DNA of 64,000 nucleotides from Craspedostauros australis (taxonomy: Eukaryota; Bacillariophyta; Bacillariophyceae; Mastogloiales; Achnanthaceae): the NCBI GenBank assembly GCA_026770025.1, contig JAMXDE010000010.1, forward strand, positions 1,550,001 through 1,614,000. Direction: 5' to 3'. The stretch's first letter is position 1; each line of letters starts with the position of its first letter. This document shows, in pieces, positions 32,645-43,273 of the stretch. The translations under genes and the position numbers were made by a program. The notes under the pieces are model-generated. The model worked only from the letters and a program-made list of their open reading frames with translations, was not told where the DNA came from and ran no database searches.

Positions 32645-35600
32645 TCAGGTCTTGTAGGTCGGGGAAGAGGACTCGGTGTGCCCTTTCCAGAAGAGGATGG
32701 GCTTCACGAGGGGCCAGAAGACAGCCCATGGAAGGAACTTCGTCATCACGTCGGCGACGTTCTGCGTGCCGGGGATCTTGATGAAGTAGAGGATGCCAGC
32801 GGCGACAGCGGACCGGACGCGATGGTAGGCCAGTGCGTTGTGGCGCTTGGAGAGCATGCTCTTGGGGACCGTGGAGGAGGTGATGACGGACTGATTGTCA
32901 CCCAGCATCCAGCTGGGGCCGTCGATCGGAATGCCCATTTCACGAAGGGCAAGACGGAGGGAGATGATCTGCTCCGTAGCTTGACGGGCAGCGACGAACT
33001 CAGACCCGTAGGTGGCGGTCTCAACCGTGCCTTGACGCTTGGAGAACCATTCGATGGGTGTCTGGTTGACCAGATGGAGAGCACCGGTAGCGGATCTGCC
33101 AGTGACTTGGCAGTGGAGAAGGTTGGCGTCGACGAACGTGGTGGTTCGGACAGGTTTGCCTTTCGGCTCGGGGATGTCGTCCGGAATCTCCTCAGAGGTC
33201 TTCCCGTAGACGGAGTAGATCCAGTCATGGTTGGGAACCTCGTAGTGAAGATCGAAGCGGGGGACGCAGGTGCGGAAGCGGATGGCAGCATCAGGATGCT
33301 TGCGAAGATATCCGTAGATGCGCTTTGCGCGATCCAGATGACCTTGGCGAGGAGCTGAGCGGAAGCGTGCCAGCGTCATGACGGCGACAGAGATGTCAAA
33401 CCGTCCGAGGGAGATACACCACTGGAGTGCACCGATGAGCGACATGAACTTGCGTTTGTCGGTTTCGCTGAGTTCGGAAGAGGTGTCGAGCTCCGGACTG
33501 TCGGCCTTGTCGAGAGGGCAGCTGATCTTGCGGGGAAGCTCGCCGAACATGCGTTCGTAGTTCTCCATCATCCGCTTGATGTAGGATTGCGGGGAGAGCT
33601 TGAGAGTGCCGTCGGGATCACGGCCGAAGTCAGCACCGAGATGGTACTTGATAGGACCAACTCCCTTGAGCTGGTACCCGTACTTCGAAGAGAGGATGTC
33701 GAAGAAAGCCTTGGGGTCGGCCATCGTCGCGGTGAGGTCATCGACGTAGACGCAGACGTACTCCCAATGGGAGTTGGCGTCACGCATCCAGACGTCGGGA
33801 TCGGAGCGGCATTGGAGGAAACCCATGTCGCGAAGGGTGTCGGCGAGAGCCTCATGGAATCGGGCGCCCGATGTGCGCAGGCCGTAGAGTGCCTTGACTA
33901 TCTGCATGGTATGACCAGCGAAGTCACCGAATTCGTCGCCAGCGATGAAGCAGATGCGTTCTTGAGTGAAGGCCTCAAGATACGCATTGCCGATGTCTCC
34001 AACCCATGTTGGAATGCCGTTGAGTTCACCGGCGAGAAGGGAGAGGCGGAGAGAGCGAAGACTGACCACACCTGCATAGGATGCATCCTTGCAGGGGTCG
34101 GTGAGATGGCCACCAGCGACGCAGCGCGCCTTGTGGCGGAGGTCGTGCTTCACAGCGTAGACCCATTGGAGGCGGATCTTCTGGAAGCCGGAAGGGACAG
34201 GGGCGCCTTTGCCGAGAGACTTGAAGGTGTGGTACCCGAAGAGTTGGTCCATCTCCTTCTTCTCGGCATCGGCCCAGAGAGTGTTGCCGTTCTTATCGTC
34301 GAGTCGCATCGCTTCCTTGTGGTTGCGGGGGACTTGGACGCCGAACTGGAAGGTGGGAGCGTGGTTGAAGGTCTTCGATTTGTTGACCTGGCGCTCAAGA
34401 CGATTGGTGCGGATGGCGAGGCGCTTGAGGCGCTTCCAGCCAGGCTCGTCGAGCAGCTCGTGGCGGCGGCCGTAGGCAGCGCAAGAGACAGGATCATCCT
34501 GAATCATGATGGAGAGGGGTTCGGTGGAGGTGGAGCCGTCTCCCCATTTCACGATGACATTGAAACTGGATCCCTTGTAGGAGGGAGAGGAAGATGAGAG
34601 GGGACCCTCGTGTCCGATGATGGAGTCGAACTCCCACTTGGCGTCGGGGTCGTCGTTGTGCTCCTGTTGCCGTTCGATGATGTCGGCGAGCTCAACGTAG
34701 GAGATGAGGTCATGCGTCTCCCCATCGGCCAGTGCGAGTAGCATCTTGATACGTTGGTGGTTGGCTGCGTCAAGGTCATTGACCTTTTGCACCACCTCCG
34801 CTTTGACTTGCTGGCCATCCTTCTCGTGGATGAAGGTCATCCCAACGAGATCCTCGGGAGAGAACTTCGGGATGTGGACCTTGGCATTCCCCACTGTTTC
34901 AGGGTCTGTGCCGCGGCGGTCAGCCAGGATGGAATCGGCGAGGGAGTGTACGATGGGGTCGGAGTCAGGAGGGACGGAGATGTCGTCGTCTGGCTCCCCA
35001 TTCGCCACATTCATGGCATCAGAGCCATCGTCCTCCCCAACAATGGGGAAGGGGAAGTCCGCACGAAGATTGCGGGTGGCAGAGTCGTCGGCAGGTCGGA
35101 TGGCAGACCGAGGAAGAAGTCGTTGGGTCTCGTCGTCGAGGACCCAGAAGGTAAGATCATCGCCTTTGTGCAGGCAGGGACCGGCCCAGCGTCCACTGCG
35201 CTCCTTGGACTGACTGGGGAAGGTGGGGTTGTCAACCCGGTAGTAGACAGGCTGCCACCATCGGTAGGACAGGAACTTGGAGATGTCCGGTCGCTGTCCG
35301 AAGGCAGCTTGAAGGGGGGTGATGGAGCCAGCGGTGACCTGCGCGATGTGGTTGAAGAGATCAACCACATAGAGCGTGCAGATCAGCCAGAAGCGGTCGG
35401 GAGTACCCGTGCGATCCATCACACCGTTGGTTGTGCGTTTGATATCCTGGATCCGGCGTTCCGCGCCGTTCTGATGCTGGTGTTCCGGCTCACTCTGGTG
35501 ATCACGGATGTGATACTGCCGGAGGATCTCCATAACCTTGTTACCGATCTGTGCCTTGGCGTTGTCGGACATCAGTAGGTCAGGAGCCCCGTGGCGTCGG

Positions 35601-38227
35601 ATGAAGTCACGGAGAGTGTCGGAGATGCGGCTCTCGGATGGCATGGGAAAGCCGGCCGTGAACCGAGAGTCGAGGGCGACGTACACCTGAAGCATGGTGC
35701 AGCCGCCATGGCCGGGAACCCCGTCGTCGTGAGCAGGGGTATCGGAGAAGAGCGTATCCATCGCAACCGTCTCATGAAGACGGTCGACGTTGGCCGCTGG
35801 GAACCGAGACTTGAAATGCTTGCGCATGGAGAAGCGCTCGGCGGTACGGTACCACTGGGAGGTGCACCGAAGAGTGTCGCGAACGCGACGAGCTGGTATC
35901 CAGCCGAAGTGGGGTCGGAGAGCCTCGTAGTCGGCAGGCTTGCGAGTGGCAATGATGCTGCCCGGGTTGTCAGCGATGTCGGCTTGGCGAGCACCAGTGT
36001 AGGCCGTGAGAACGGTAGAGTTGTTCTCGCGGCGCTGGAGTGCTGCGGCGTCATCATCGTCGACGTCGTCGAGGTTCATCTCCTGGTCGAGGGAAGAAGG
36101 GTCCCATTCGTCGTCCGCTGTGAAGTCAACATGCGGATACTGGTCGAGTTCAGAGCGGGTGGGCTTGGCCATGTCCATGTAGGACAGGCCTTGCCGGACA
36201 GCCAGTGGGATGATGTGGCCTCCTGGTGTGATGATGGTCTGGCGACCTCCAGGGAGATTCCGTGGGCGCTCGTTGACATCCATTCCGAAGGCACCAAGCT
36301 GGTTGGATGAATGGATGGTCTTGCCCTTTCCGTAGAGCGCATATTGGTGGAATTTACCAATGATGGGCCCTTCGGTGGTCTGGATGAGACCAGCAACCGT
36401 ACCGATGTCGAGGTTGGCGATGGCAGAGTCACCAATGCCACTGACGTCGGCGGTGTGTCCTGTCTTGCAGAGAACGAGGACGTCATCGCCAGCCAGGCCA
36501 CCATTGGCACCGCTGTCGACGAGAGAGCCAGAGTGGTCCTTGACAAGCTTGTTGAAGCTGTACCGGACCACCGTGGAGTTGGCAAGGCGCCAGGTCTGGC
36601 CCTTGTAGACCAGTTGAGGAGTATCGTCAGACGAAGAGGTGGACTTGGTCTGCGCGAGAAGGCGATCGATGGCAGTGGACTGGTCACCAGCCTTGGAAGA
36701 GTCCGTGTTGCCAGCGGACGGGGTTGCGGAAGGAGTGTCGGTGGTGCCCGAAGATGTGGCAGCGTTGTTGGCAGCTCGGTGGGAGTCAGCCTTGCCCTTG
36801 CCCTTGTTCTTGCGCCACTTTCCCTTTGCTTCGAGGAATGCCTTGCGTTGGTCCTTGGACATCTCACGCCATTCATCATTGGGGATGGAACGACGGTCGT
36901 CCTTGGCATAGTCCTTGCCATTGCCTTTGCCAGCAGAGCCGCCGGTCTTGGCATTGTTGACCTTGCGCCGAGATGTGGTGCGAGGCTGGTTGGCGTCGAG
37001 GGATTGTGCCTCATCTCGAACGAACTCGAGGAGGTCTTCGAAGGAGACACCAACCTTGATGAAGCCGCGAGATTGCTTGTGACGTTGGCGGGAGTTGGAC
37101 TTCACGTTGGTGTAGGCCCGAGTCAAGTCAACATCGGGACCGATGGCGGTGCGCAACCATTGCTGCTTGACCGCCTCATCGACACATGCATCATCGAGCT
37201 CTTCGATGTCATCGAGCTTGGTTTCCCAGGCATCGAGGAATTGCTCGCGGGTCTTGGTCCAAGTCTGGTCCAGACGGAAGGCGACGATGGTGTCTCTGTA
37301 TTTGATGGACAGAGTCTCGCCGACGACACCACTGGTGTAGCTGTCAACGAGGTCGGCGTAGGCCGCACGGCCATCGCAGGACTTCTTGTAGGCACGGATG
37401 ATGCGCCGACTCTTGGAAGTCTTGACATGCTCAGTGAGCACGGCGAAGAGGTAGCGATTCTGGCTCGCGAAGAAGGCCTCGTCCTTGGGTGCTGGCATGA
37501 AGTCCATGTCAAGATGGTGGTTGAGTCCATGAGAGAAGGAGAGAGTCTCGAAGGTCCGCATGAAGGTGAGGAAGTGCTTGTCGTCCTTCAGTGTTGGGAG
37601 CGACAGGCTCTCTCGCTTGGTTGCCTTGCTGAACTCCTTGACGTAGTCAGCCGGTAGCTCCATGGCATGGACACCTTGGAAGTTGGAAGAGGGTGCCATG
37701 GATGGAGTCACAGGTGGTTGCGGGAAGGCAGGATCAGGCACCGAAGCCGAAGGATCGAATGCGAAGTTCACATGCGGAGGTTCTTCAGGCACCGGACGGA
37801 ATGCGGATGCTGGAGTGGTGTGGTGGCCCATGCCCATCGGAGACGGAATGGGAGAGCTTGCAGTCGAATGCGAGTGCGAAGACGGAAGGGAAGGGTTGTT
37901 CTGCTCAGCTGTGAACGCCATGAACGAGGTACGATCGAGATCGTTCCAAGTGTTGTCGTCGAGGATGGCTTGGGTGAGATACCACTTGCCAAGGTTGAGG
38001 ATCTTGCGGATGTGGTTCACTCCGAGTACGGCGACGATGGTCTCGCCATCATCGATCTCATCGCGAAGTTGGAAGCTGCGAAGATCATCTTCGGTGAGCG
38101 AGACAAGGTCAAGAGGGCTGACGATGTCCGCATGGGCGATGATGTCGCGAGGAGTGGAGTCCGAAGGGATGCCGATGACACCGAGGATGTGATCCAAGGT
38201 GGCGAGGTCCATCTCAGGAGTCGACAT
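32645..38227 (-). CDS. Gag-Pol polyprotein of copia copy 1
   Basis: 1860 residues in one uninterrupted frame, so no frameshift is needed between Gag and Pol. Order: Gag-like region with no CCHC zinc knuckle that I can see (Lys/Gly-rich stretch near 470-500), aspartic protease with DSGANGG (D571), integrase core with D824, D888 and E923 (the last two 35 apart), reverse transcriptase with YVDD (Y1494-D1497), and RNase H starting near FVDAN (D1700) with YGSEFVAAR and GDNQSV. Positions were computed on the same-length copy at 46231-51813. All catalytic residues appear present. The first Met follows a 320-bp leader after the LTR. Confidence 0.96.
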   Translation of the reverse strand: MSTPEMDLATLDHILGVIGIPSDSTPRDIIAHADIVSPLDLVSLTEDDLRSFQLRDEIDDGETIVAVLGVNHIRKILNLGKWYLTQAILDDNTWNDLDRTSFMAFTAEQNNPSLPSSHSHSTASSPIPSPMGMGHHTTPASAFRPVPEEPPHVNFAFDPSASVPDPAFPQPPVTPSMAPSSNFQGVHAMELPADYVKEFSKATKRESLSLPTLKDDKHFLTFMRTFETLSFSHGLNHHLDMDFMPAPKDEAFFASQNRYLFAVLTEHVKTSKSRRIIRAYKKSCDGRAAYADLVDSYTSGVVGETLSIKYRDTIVAFRLDQTWTKTREQFLDAWETKLDDIEELDDACVDEAVKQQWLRTAIGPDVDLTRAYTNVKSNSRQRHKQSRGFIKVGVSFEDLLEFVRDEAQSLDANQPRTTSRRKVNNAKTGGSAGKGNGKDYAKDDRRSIPNDEWREMSKDQRKAFLEAKGKWRKNKGKGKADSHRAANNAATSSGTTDTPSATPSAGNTDSSKAGDQSTAIDRLLAQTKSTSSSDDTPQLVYKGQTWRLANSTVVRYSFNKLVKDHSGSLVDSGANGGLAGDDVLVLCKTGHTADVSGIGDSAIANLDIGTVAGLIQTTEGPIIGKFHQYALYGKGKTIHSSNQLGAFGMDVNERPRNLPGGRQTIITPGGHIIPLAVRQGLSYMDMAKPTRSELDQYPHVDFTADDEWDPSSLDQEMNLDDVDDDDAAALQRRENNSTVLTAYTGARQADIADNPGSIIATRKPADYEALRPHFGWIPARRVRDTLRCTSQWYRTAERFSMRKHFKSRFPAANVDRLHETVAMDTLFSDTPAHDDGVPGHGGCTMLQVYVALDSRFTAGFPMPSESRISDTLRDFIRRHGAPDLLMSDNAKAQIGNKVMEILRQYHIRDHQSEPEHQHQNGAERRIQDIKRTTNGVMDRTGTPDRFWLICTLYVVDLFNHIAQVTAGSITPLQAAFGQRPDISKFLSYRWWQPVYYRVDNPTFPSQSKERSGRWAGPCLHKGDDLTFWVLDDETQRLLPRSAIRPADDSATRNLRADFPFPIVGEDDGSDAMNVANGEPDDDISVPPDSDPIVHSLADSILADRRGTDPETVGNAKVHIPKFSPEDLVGMTFIHEKDGQQVKAEVVQKVNDLDAANHQRIKMLLALADGETHDLISYVELADIIERQQEHNDDPDAKWEFDSIIGHEGPLSSSSPSYKGSSFNVIVKWGDGSTSTEPLSIMIQDDPVSCAAYGRRHELLDEPGWKRLKRLAIRTNRLERQVNKSKTFNHAPTFQFGVQVPRNHKEAMRLDDKNGNTLWADAEKKEMDQLFGYHTFKSLGKGAPVPSGFQKIRLQWVYAVKHDLRHKARCVAGGHLTDPCKDASYAGVVSLRSLRLSLLAGELNGIPTWVGDIGNAYLEAFTQERICFIAGDEFGDFAGHTMQIVKALYGLRTSGARFHEALADTLRDMGFLQCRSDPDVWMRDANSHWEYVCVYVDDLTATMADPKAFFDILSSKYGYQLKGVGPIKYHLGADFGRDPDGTLKLSPQSYIKRMMENYERMFGELPRKISCPLDKADSPELDTSSELSETDKRKFMSLIGALQWCISLGRFDISVAVMTLARFRSAPRQGHLDRAKRIYGYLRKHPDAAIRFRTCVPRFDLHYEVPNHDWIYSVYGKTSEEIPDDIPEPKGKPVRTTTFVDANLLHCQVTGRSATGALHLVNQTPIEWFSKRQGTVETATYGSEFVAARQATEQIISLRLALREMGIPIDGPSWMLGDNQSVITSSTVPKSMLSKRHNALAYHRVRSAVAAGILYFIKIPGTQNVADVMTKFLPWAVFWPLVKPILFWKGHTESSSPTYKT

Positions 38228-38530
38228 GATTGGCGATGGATGGATGGAGAGAGTGGATGCGGATGCTGGAGGCTGAAGGATAGCTGAGGCTGGGGTGCAC
38301 TGACTGAATCGTCTTCTGGTGCGGGAGGGTGCTGCAGGAAGTCTTGGATGGCTGAGTGGGAAGGCCCAAACTCAGCAGAGGGACCGAAAGGAGGGCGTTC
38401 TGCGGATGCAAGAAAGCCGAAGGGAAGCCGAAATCACGTCGTCACGTGATGGAAGGTGAAGGGATCGCCCGTGGATGGACGAGGGATGAAGGATGGATGG
38501 ATTGTCACGCAATCAATTCAGTAGGTGAAA

Positions 38531-38547
38531 GCTTGCGACTGTTAATC
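38531..38547 (-). other. Copia copy 1, primer-binding site
   Basis: On the minus strand GATTAACAGTCGCAAGC directly follows the 5' LTR. As in the TRIM, its reverse complement contains CTGTTAA, the tRNA-Asn anticodon loop. Confidence 0.82.
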
Positions 38548-39170
38548 TGTTAGAACGAAATCAAGGATGGGATTCCGCACCGAAACGTAGAGTGATCAGA
38601 TCGTTGTTGGGGTGAGGATGAGTGTTTGTTATTGAGTGTTATTCGTATGGTAGTATGAATGCAGGCGAGCTCACAAGATGGATTCTTGAGAACTGTGAGC
38701 ATGAGAGAGACATGACAGGTCTCATGCAAATTGCAGGTGAAATTAACACGGAGACAACACGGCAAATGTGCGTGTTACTGCGTGAAGATGAGGTGCAAAA
38801 GTCAATGAACAAAACACCGCGATAGCCCGTGTTGCGAATTACGTCTTCTCACGATGTTGCTAGTAGTACGATCACACGATTGATCGTATTCACTTGAGAA
38901 GGTCATGGCAAGATTCGCACGTGTCACACCCAAGATCCAAGTCTGTCCTGATTGGGCAGATTGGCTCATCTTGGCAAGAAATCAATTTCCGCGACATTTT
39001 TGGATCTGTGATTGAGGGAAAACGATTCTTGCGACGCGAAATGCGACACAAATCTGACACAACGGATTTTCGACCAAAATTTCCGTTCGGAACGGAAAAG
39101 GTAAGAAAAGTGGAGATTTCTGATTGGTCGACGGGTGTCGCTATTGTTAGAGATTTAGCGTGCGCTAATA
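38548..39170 (-). repeat. Copia copy 1, 5' LTR
   Basis: 623 bp; no difference from the 3' LTR was found by eye. It is followed on the plus strand by the target-site duplication CAGCA. Confidence 0.95.
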
Positions 39171-39452
39171 CAGCAAACGCGGGGGTTCTACAATTATGTA
39201 TTCACGTTTGGGTGCTGTTCTTTGTCATCCAAGATCTGTGATAAAAGCGGTCTTTCACACTGCAGAAAAGCATGTCTGGCTCCTTCAATGATAGATCCTC
39301 CCACTCGTGTCACCTTCGGTATGCCTAGTCCTTCCTGTACAGAAAGGATTCATCCAAGAGAGCAGGGGGCACATGATGGCAGCGCCAACATTTATCGTTT
39401 GACAATCAGTACATCACAGCCATGGCTTTGCATGGGTACAAGATAGTTTCAA

Positions 39453-39696
39453 ATCGGTTCTCCTCTGACAGATAGTACTGCCTCTCCCTCTACCTTGTGT
39501 TTGCAAAATGCCATCTGCGCCTTTTGGGAGAAACAGAATTATGCGCGAGTATGACCCAAGAGTCCAAATCCTGCTTTGTTTGAGCACTTTGGAAGCATAG
39601 ATGCATCTTTTCGCATTTACCATGCCGATAGAGGGCGATAAATGCATTTGTGTACATCAAAGCCCCAATAGAGGCACTAGCTACCACTTGGCACAA
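39453..39696. repeat. 244-bp direct duplication, copy A
   Basis: Runs from about CGGTTCTCCTCTGACAG to TTGGCACAA and recurs at 42957-43199 with only a few substitutions. On the minus strand both copies keep an open frame (LCQVVASASIGALMYTNAF, then HFANT near the end) that I do not recognise. The two copies bracket the three minisatellite arrays. The sequence from the end of copia copy 1 to this repeat (39171-39452) shows nothing else. Confidence 0.88.
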
Positions 39697-39961
39697 ATCA
39701 ATGTGACAATGAAAGTAGCGTAGGGGTGAGCGTATCTACAAACACTCTATTGGCGGCGGAAAATTGTCATAAATGACATTGAGTGATACAAAGGTATTGC
39801 GAACAAACTACACAGAGCGCAATACATCACTTTGCAATCGTGATAGAGTACTCTGAGTACATGTTATGGCATGTCCTGGAATGATGTATGTATGGATTGG
39901 TGAAAGGTGGTATTAGTATGAATGAAGAAAAGCGTATTTCGCATCAATGTACTCTCTACCA

Positions 39962-40183
39962 AACTCGGTATCGTATTTTTGCTCTCTTTCTCATTGATTG
40001 TTATACAGTCCATGTCAGTGAATGATTGTCCACAAAACTCAGTATTGTTTTGTTGTTCTCTTTCGCATTGATTGTTACACAGTCCATGTCAGTGAATGAT
40101 TGTCCACAACACTCGGTATCGTTTTGTTGCTCTCTTTCGCATTGATTGTTATACAGTCCGTGTCAGTGAATGATTGTCCAGAC
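39962..40183. repeat. 74-bp tandem repeat, three units
   Basis: Three units of about 74 bp built on ACTCGGTATCGTTTT, GCTCTCTTTCGCATTG and GTCAGTGAATGATTGTCCA. It directly precedes the 126-bp array. Confidence 0.88.
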
Positions 40184-40240
40184 AATCAAAAGAGCACGTT
40201 GCAAACAAAAGAATGTGTCATTCTCAACCATCCACAATAA

Positions 40241-41107
40241 GAATTGTTCCACCACAGATGGGATTGTTTGCAAACTTTACTGTTCACAAACCAGGTATTG
40301 TGAGTTTGCGTATGTATGCCAAAACAAAGTTCGGACTGTTCCATGAAGAACAACAATCCACGACAAGAATTGTTCCACCACAGATGGGATTGTTCGCAAA
40401 CTTTACTGTTCACAAACCAGGCATTGTGAGTTTGCGTATGTATGCCAAAACAAAGTTCGGACTGTTCCATGAAGAACAACAATCCACGACAAGAGTTTTT
40501 CCACCACAGATGGGACTGTTCGCAGACTTTACTGTTCACAAACCAGGCATTGTGAGTTTGCGTATGTATGCCAAAACAAAGTTTGGACTGTTCCGCAAAG
40601 AACAACAATCCATGACAAGAGTTTTTCCACCACAGATGGGACTGTTCGCAGACTTTACTGTTCACAAACCAGGCATTGTGAGTTTGCGTATGTATGCCAA
40701 AACAAAGTTCGGACTGTTCCATGAAGAACAACAATCCACGACAAGAATTTTTCCACCACAGATGGGATTGTTCGCAAACTTTACTGTTTACAAACCAGGC
40801 ATTGTGAGTTTGCGTATGTATGCGAAAACAAAGTTCGGACTGTTCCGCAAAGAATAACAATCCACAACAAGAGTTTTTTGCCACAGATGGGACTATTCGC
40901 AAACTTTACTGTTCACAAACCAGGCATTGTGAGTTTGCGTATGTATGCCAAAACAAAGTTTGGACTGTTCCATGAAGAACAACAATCCACGACAAGAGTT
41001 TTTCCACCACAGATGGGATTGTTCGCAACTTTACTGTTCACAAACCAGGCATTGTGAGTTTGCGTATGTATGCGAAAACAAAGTTCGGACTGTTCCGCGA
41101 AGAATGA
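40241..41107. repeat. 126-bp minisatellite, seven units
   Basis: Units begin at 40241, 40367, 40493, 40619, 40745, 40871 and 40995: a strict 126-bp period for the first six, then small deletions. 126 is a multiple of three, and both strands stay open over five or more units: plus 40174-40857 reads a 42-residue repeat (PPQMGLFANFTVHKPGIVS...), minus 40902-40186 another. Unit differences are mostly single bases. I treat it as satellite DNA, not a gene, because neither frame has a plausible start and the last units break the frame. Confidence 0.9.
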
Positions 41108-41627
41108 CGATTGCGTACAAAAAGGCATACACTTTGTAACCTCATGATTGTGTGTTTATGGCTGTTTACTCCAGATTGTTTGTCTGTCTGTGTGTCTGTG
41201 CTGAACTGCCGGTGTCTGTCAGTTGAGGAAACAGTCGGCCCACCCAACCTCCAAAGTTGACACCAACCAAGACAAAAGGGTAGGGATGAACAGGGCTGAG
41301 ATGTTGCAGGACCTCGGGGTTTGCTTGTTTAGCACAGGATCATCATCCAAGCAAGACCGATTTTGAGCGACAACCATGGCTGCAGAGATGGTTTCTTGTT
41401 CTGTGGCTGTTTATGCATATGGCTGTCTGTGTTTGTGTATGTTTGCTTGTGACTACCAAACAATCCACATTTTACTATATTTGTGTCTGTTTGTGTTCTT
41501 ATACAGCCATAGAGTGCAAAAAAGCCAAAAAGAGGCTTGTCACAATCTGTGGTGCATGGTCTGTTTGTGTATCCATTGATTTGCTTGTCTTTGGCTGTCA
41601 GTGTAGCTGTTATTTTTGGAATGGAGG
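41108..41627. other. Spacer between minisatellites
   Basis: 520 bp between the 126-bp and 33-bp arrays, rich in GTTT and TGTCTGT strings and containing no supportable gene. Confidence 0.6.
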
Positions 41628-42725
41628 AATAAAGTTACCCAAAGATTGTAATTGGCGGATAATAAAGTTACGCAAACATCATAATTGACGGAAAATAAAG
41701 TTACGCAAAGATGGTAATTAGCGGATAATAAAGTTATGCAAAGATAGTAATTGGCGGATAATAAAGTTACACAAACATCATAATTGACGGAAAATAAAGT
41801 TACGCAAAGATGGTAATTGGCGGATAATAAGTTATGCAAAGATAGTAATTGGCAAATAATAAAGTTACACAAACATCGTAATTGGCGGATAATAAAGTTA
41901 CACAAACATCATAATTGGCAAATAATAAAGTTACGCAAAGATGGTAATTGGCGGAAAATAAAGTTACACAAACATCATAATTGGCAAATAATAAAGTTAC
42001 ACAAACATCGTAATTGGCGGATAATAAAGTTACACAAACATCATAATTGGCAAATAATAAAGTTACGCAAAGATGGTAATTAGCGGATAATAAAGTTATG
42101 CAAAGATAGTAATTGGCGGATAATAAAGTTACACAAACATCATAATTGACGGAAAATAAAGTTACGCAAAGATGGTAATTAGCGGATAATAAAGTTATGC
42201 AAAGATAGTAATTGGCGGATAATAAAGTTACACAAAGATGGTAATTGGCGGATAATAAAGTTATGCAAAGATAGTAATTGGCAAATAATAAAGTTACGCA
42301 AACATCGTAATTGGCGGATAATAAAGTTACACAAACATCATAATTGGCAAATAATAAAGTTACACAAACATCGTAATTGGCGGATAATAAAGTTACACAA
42401 ACATCATAATTGGCAAATAATAAAGTTACGCAAAGATGGTAATTGGCGGATAATAAAGTTACGCAAACATCGTAATTGGCGGAAAATAAAGTTACCAAAC
42501 ATCGTAATTGGCGGATAATAAAGTTACACAAACATCGAAATTGGCAGATAACAAAGTTGTGCAAACATCGTAATTGGCGGATAACAAAGTTACGCAAACA
42601 TCGTAATTGGCGGATAACAAAGTTACGCAAACATCGTAATTGGCGGAAAATAAAGTTACCAAACATCGTAATTGGCAGAAAATAAAGTTACCAAACATCG
42701 TAATTGGCAGAAAATAAAGTTGGTG
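41628..42725. repeat. 33-bp minisatellite, about 33 units
   Basis: Unit AATAAAGTTACGCAAACATC followed by GTAATTGGCGGAT, period 33 bp, about 1.1 kb in all. Variants alternate in recurring blocks (CATCATAATTGAC, GATGGTAATTAGC, GATAGTAATTGGC), which points to higher-order duplication of blocks of units. A period divisible by three gives a minus-strand frame of 288 codons with an 11-residue repeat (SANYDVCVTLL), most likely a by-product of the period. Confidence 0.92.
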
Positions 42726-42956
42726 TACAATTAATCGTTGTTGCAGAGTAAATCGCATAAAGTTAATCATTGTTGCAGAATAAAGTTACATAAAGTTAAT
42801 CGTTGTCGCTGAGTAAACTTGCATTAACACAGTTATTATAATCATTGCAGAGCAGAGTACACTTTATCACATGGTGGAGCTCAGTGTAGAGTATTGTTTA
42901 CTCTTTGTCAATGATCAATACATCATGAACGTGCTTTCAACATAGACAGCAGATGA

Positions 42957-43199
42957 CCGGTTCCACTCTGACAGATAGTACCGCCTCTCCCTCTACTTTG
43001 TGTTTGCAAAATGCCATCTGCGCCTTTTGGGAGAAACAGAATTATGCGCGAGTATGACCCAAGAGTCCAAATCCTGCTTTGTTTGAGCACTTTGGAAGCA
43101 TAGATGCATCTTTTCGCATTTACCATGCCGATAGAGGGCGATAAATGCATTTGTGTACATCAAAGCCCCAATAGAGGCACTAGCTACCACTTGGCACAA
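42957..43199. repeat. 244-bp direct duplication, copy B
   Basis: Second copy of 39453-39696. The minus-strand frame is kept here too and extends further upstream through a Lys-Gln-Ala-Asn repeat produced by the adjacent microsatellite. Confidence 0.88.
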
Positions 43200-43233
43200 T
43201 TGCACAATCCCATACATACTCCGCAATGCCGTT

Positions 43234-43273
43234 TTTGGTTGTTTGTTTGCTTGTTTGTTTGCTTGTTTGTTTG
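43234..43273. repeat. GTTT/GCTT microsatellite
   Basis: Alternating GTTTGTTTGCTT units, about three repeats of 12 bp. The rest of 43200-43681 shows nothing clear apart from being upstream of the interrupted gene. Confidence 0.8.

Larger units (their letters stand above)
31998..39170 (-). mobile_element. Full-length Ty1/copia retrotransposon, CoDi-like, copy 1
   Basis: 7173 bp on the minus strand, with two identical 623-bp LTRs and a 5-bp target-site duplication CAGCA (31993-31997 and 39171-39175). In element orientation: 5' LTR 39170-38548, primer-binding site, one gag-pol frame, polypurine tract TTTGGGGAG, 3' LTR 32620-31998. Integrase lies before reverse transcriptase, which is the copia order. 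The element is closely related to 45281-52467, with nearly the same protein but diverged LTRs. The intact frame and identical LTRs suggest a recent and perhaps still active copy. Confidence 0.97.

Noticed and set aside
32678..37657. Long open frames antisense to gag-pol (226-448 codons)
   Set aside because: The same antisense frames recur in the other copy at 46801-51780. They mirror the codon usage of the sense frame, carry no motifs and overlap all catalytic domains.
40174..40857. Repeat-protein gene with a 42-residue unit
   Set aside because: The opposite strand is equally open, there is no plausible start or splice context, and later units break the frame. The openness follows from the 126-bp period.
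41628..42725. CRISPR-like array
   Set aside because: The 33-bp units are directly adjacent, with no unique spacers, and the DNA is eukaryotic nuclear. It is a minisatellite.
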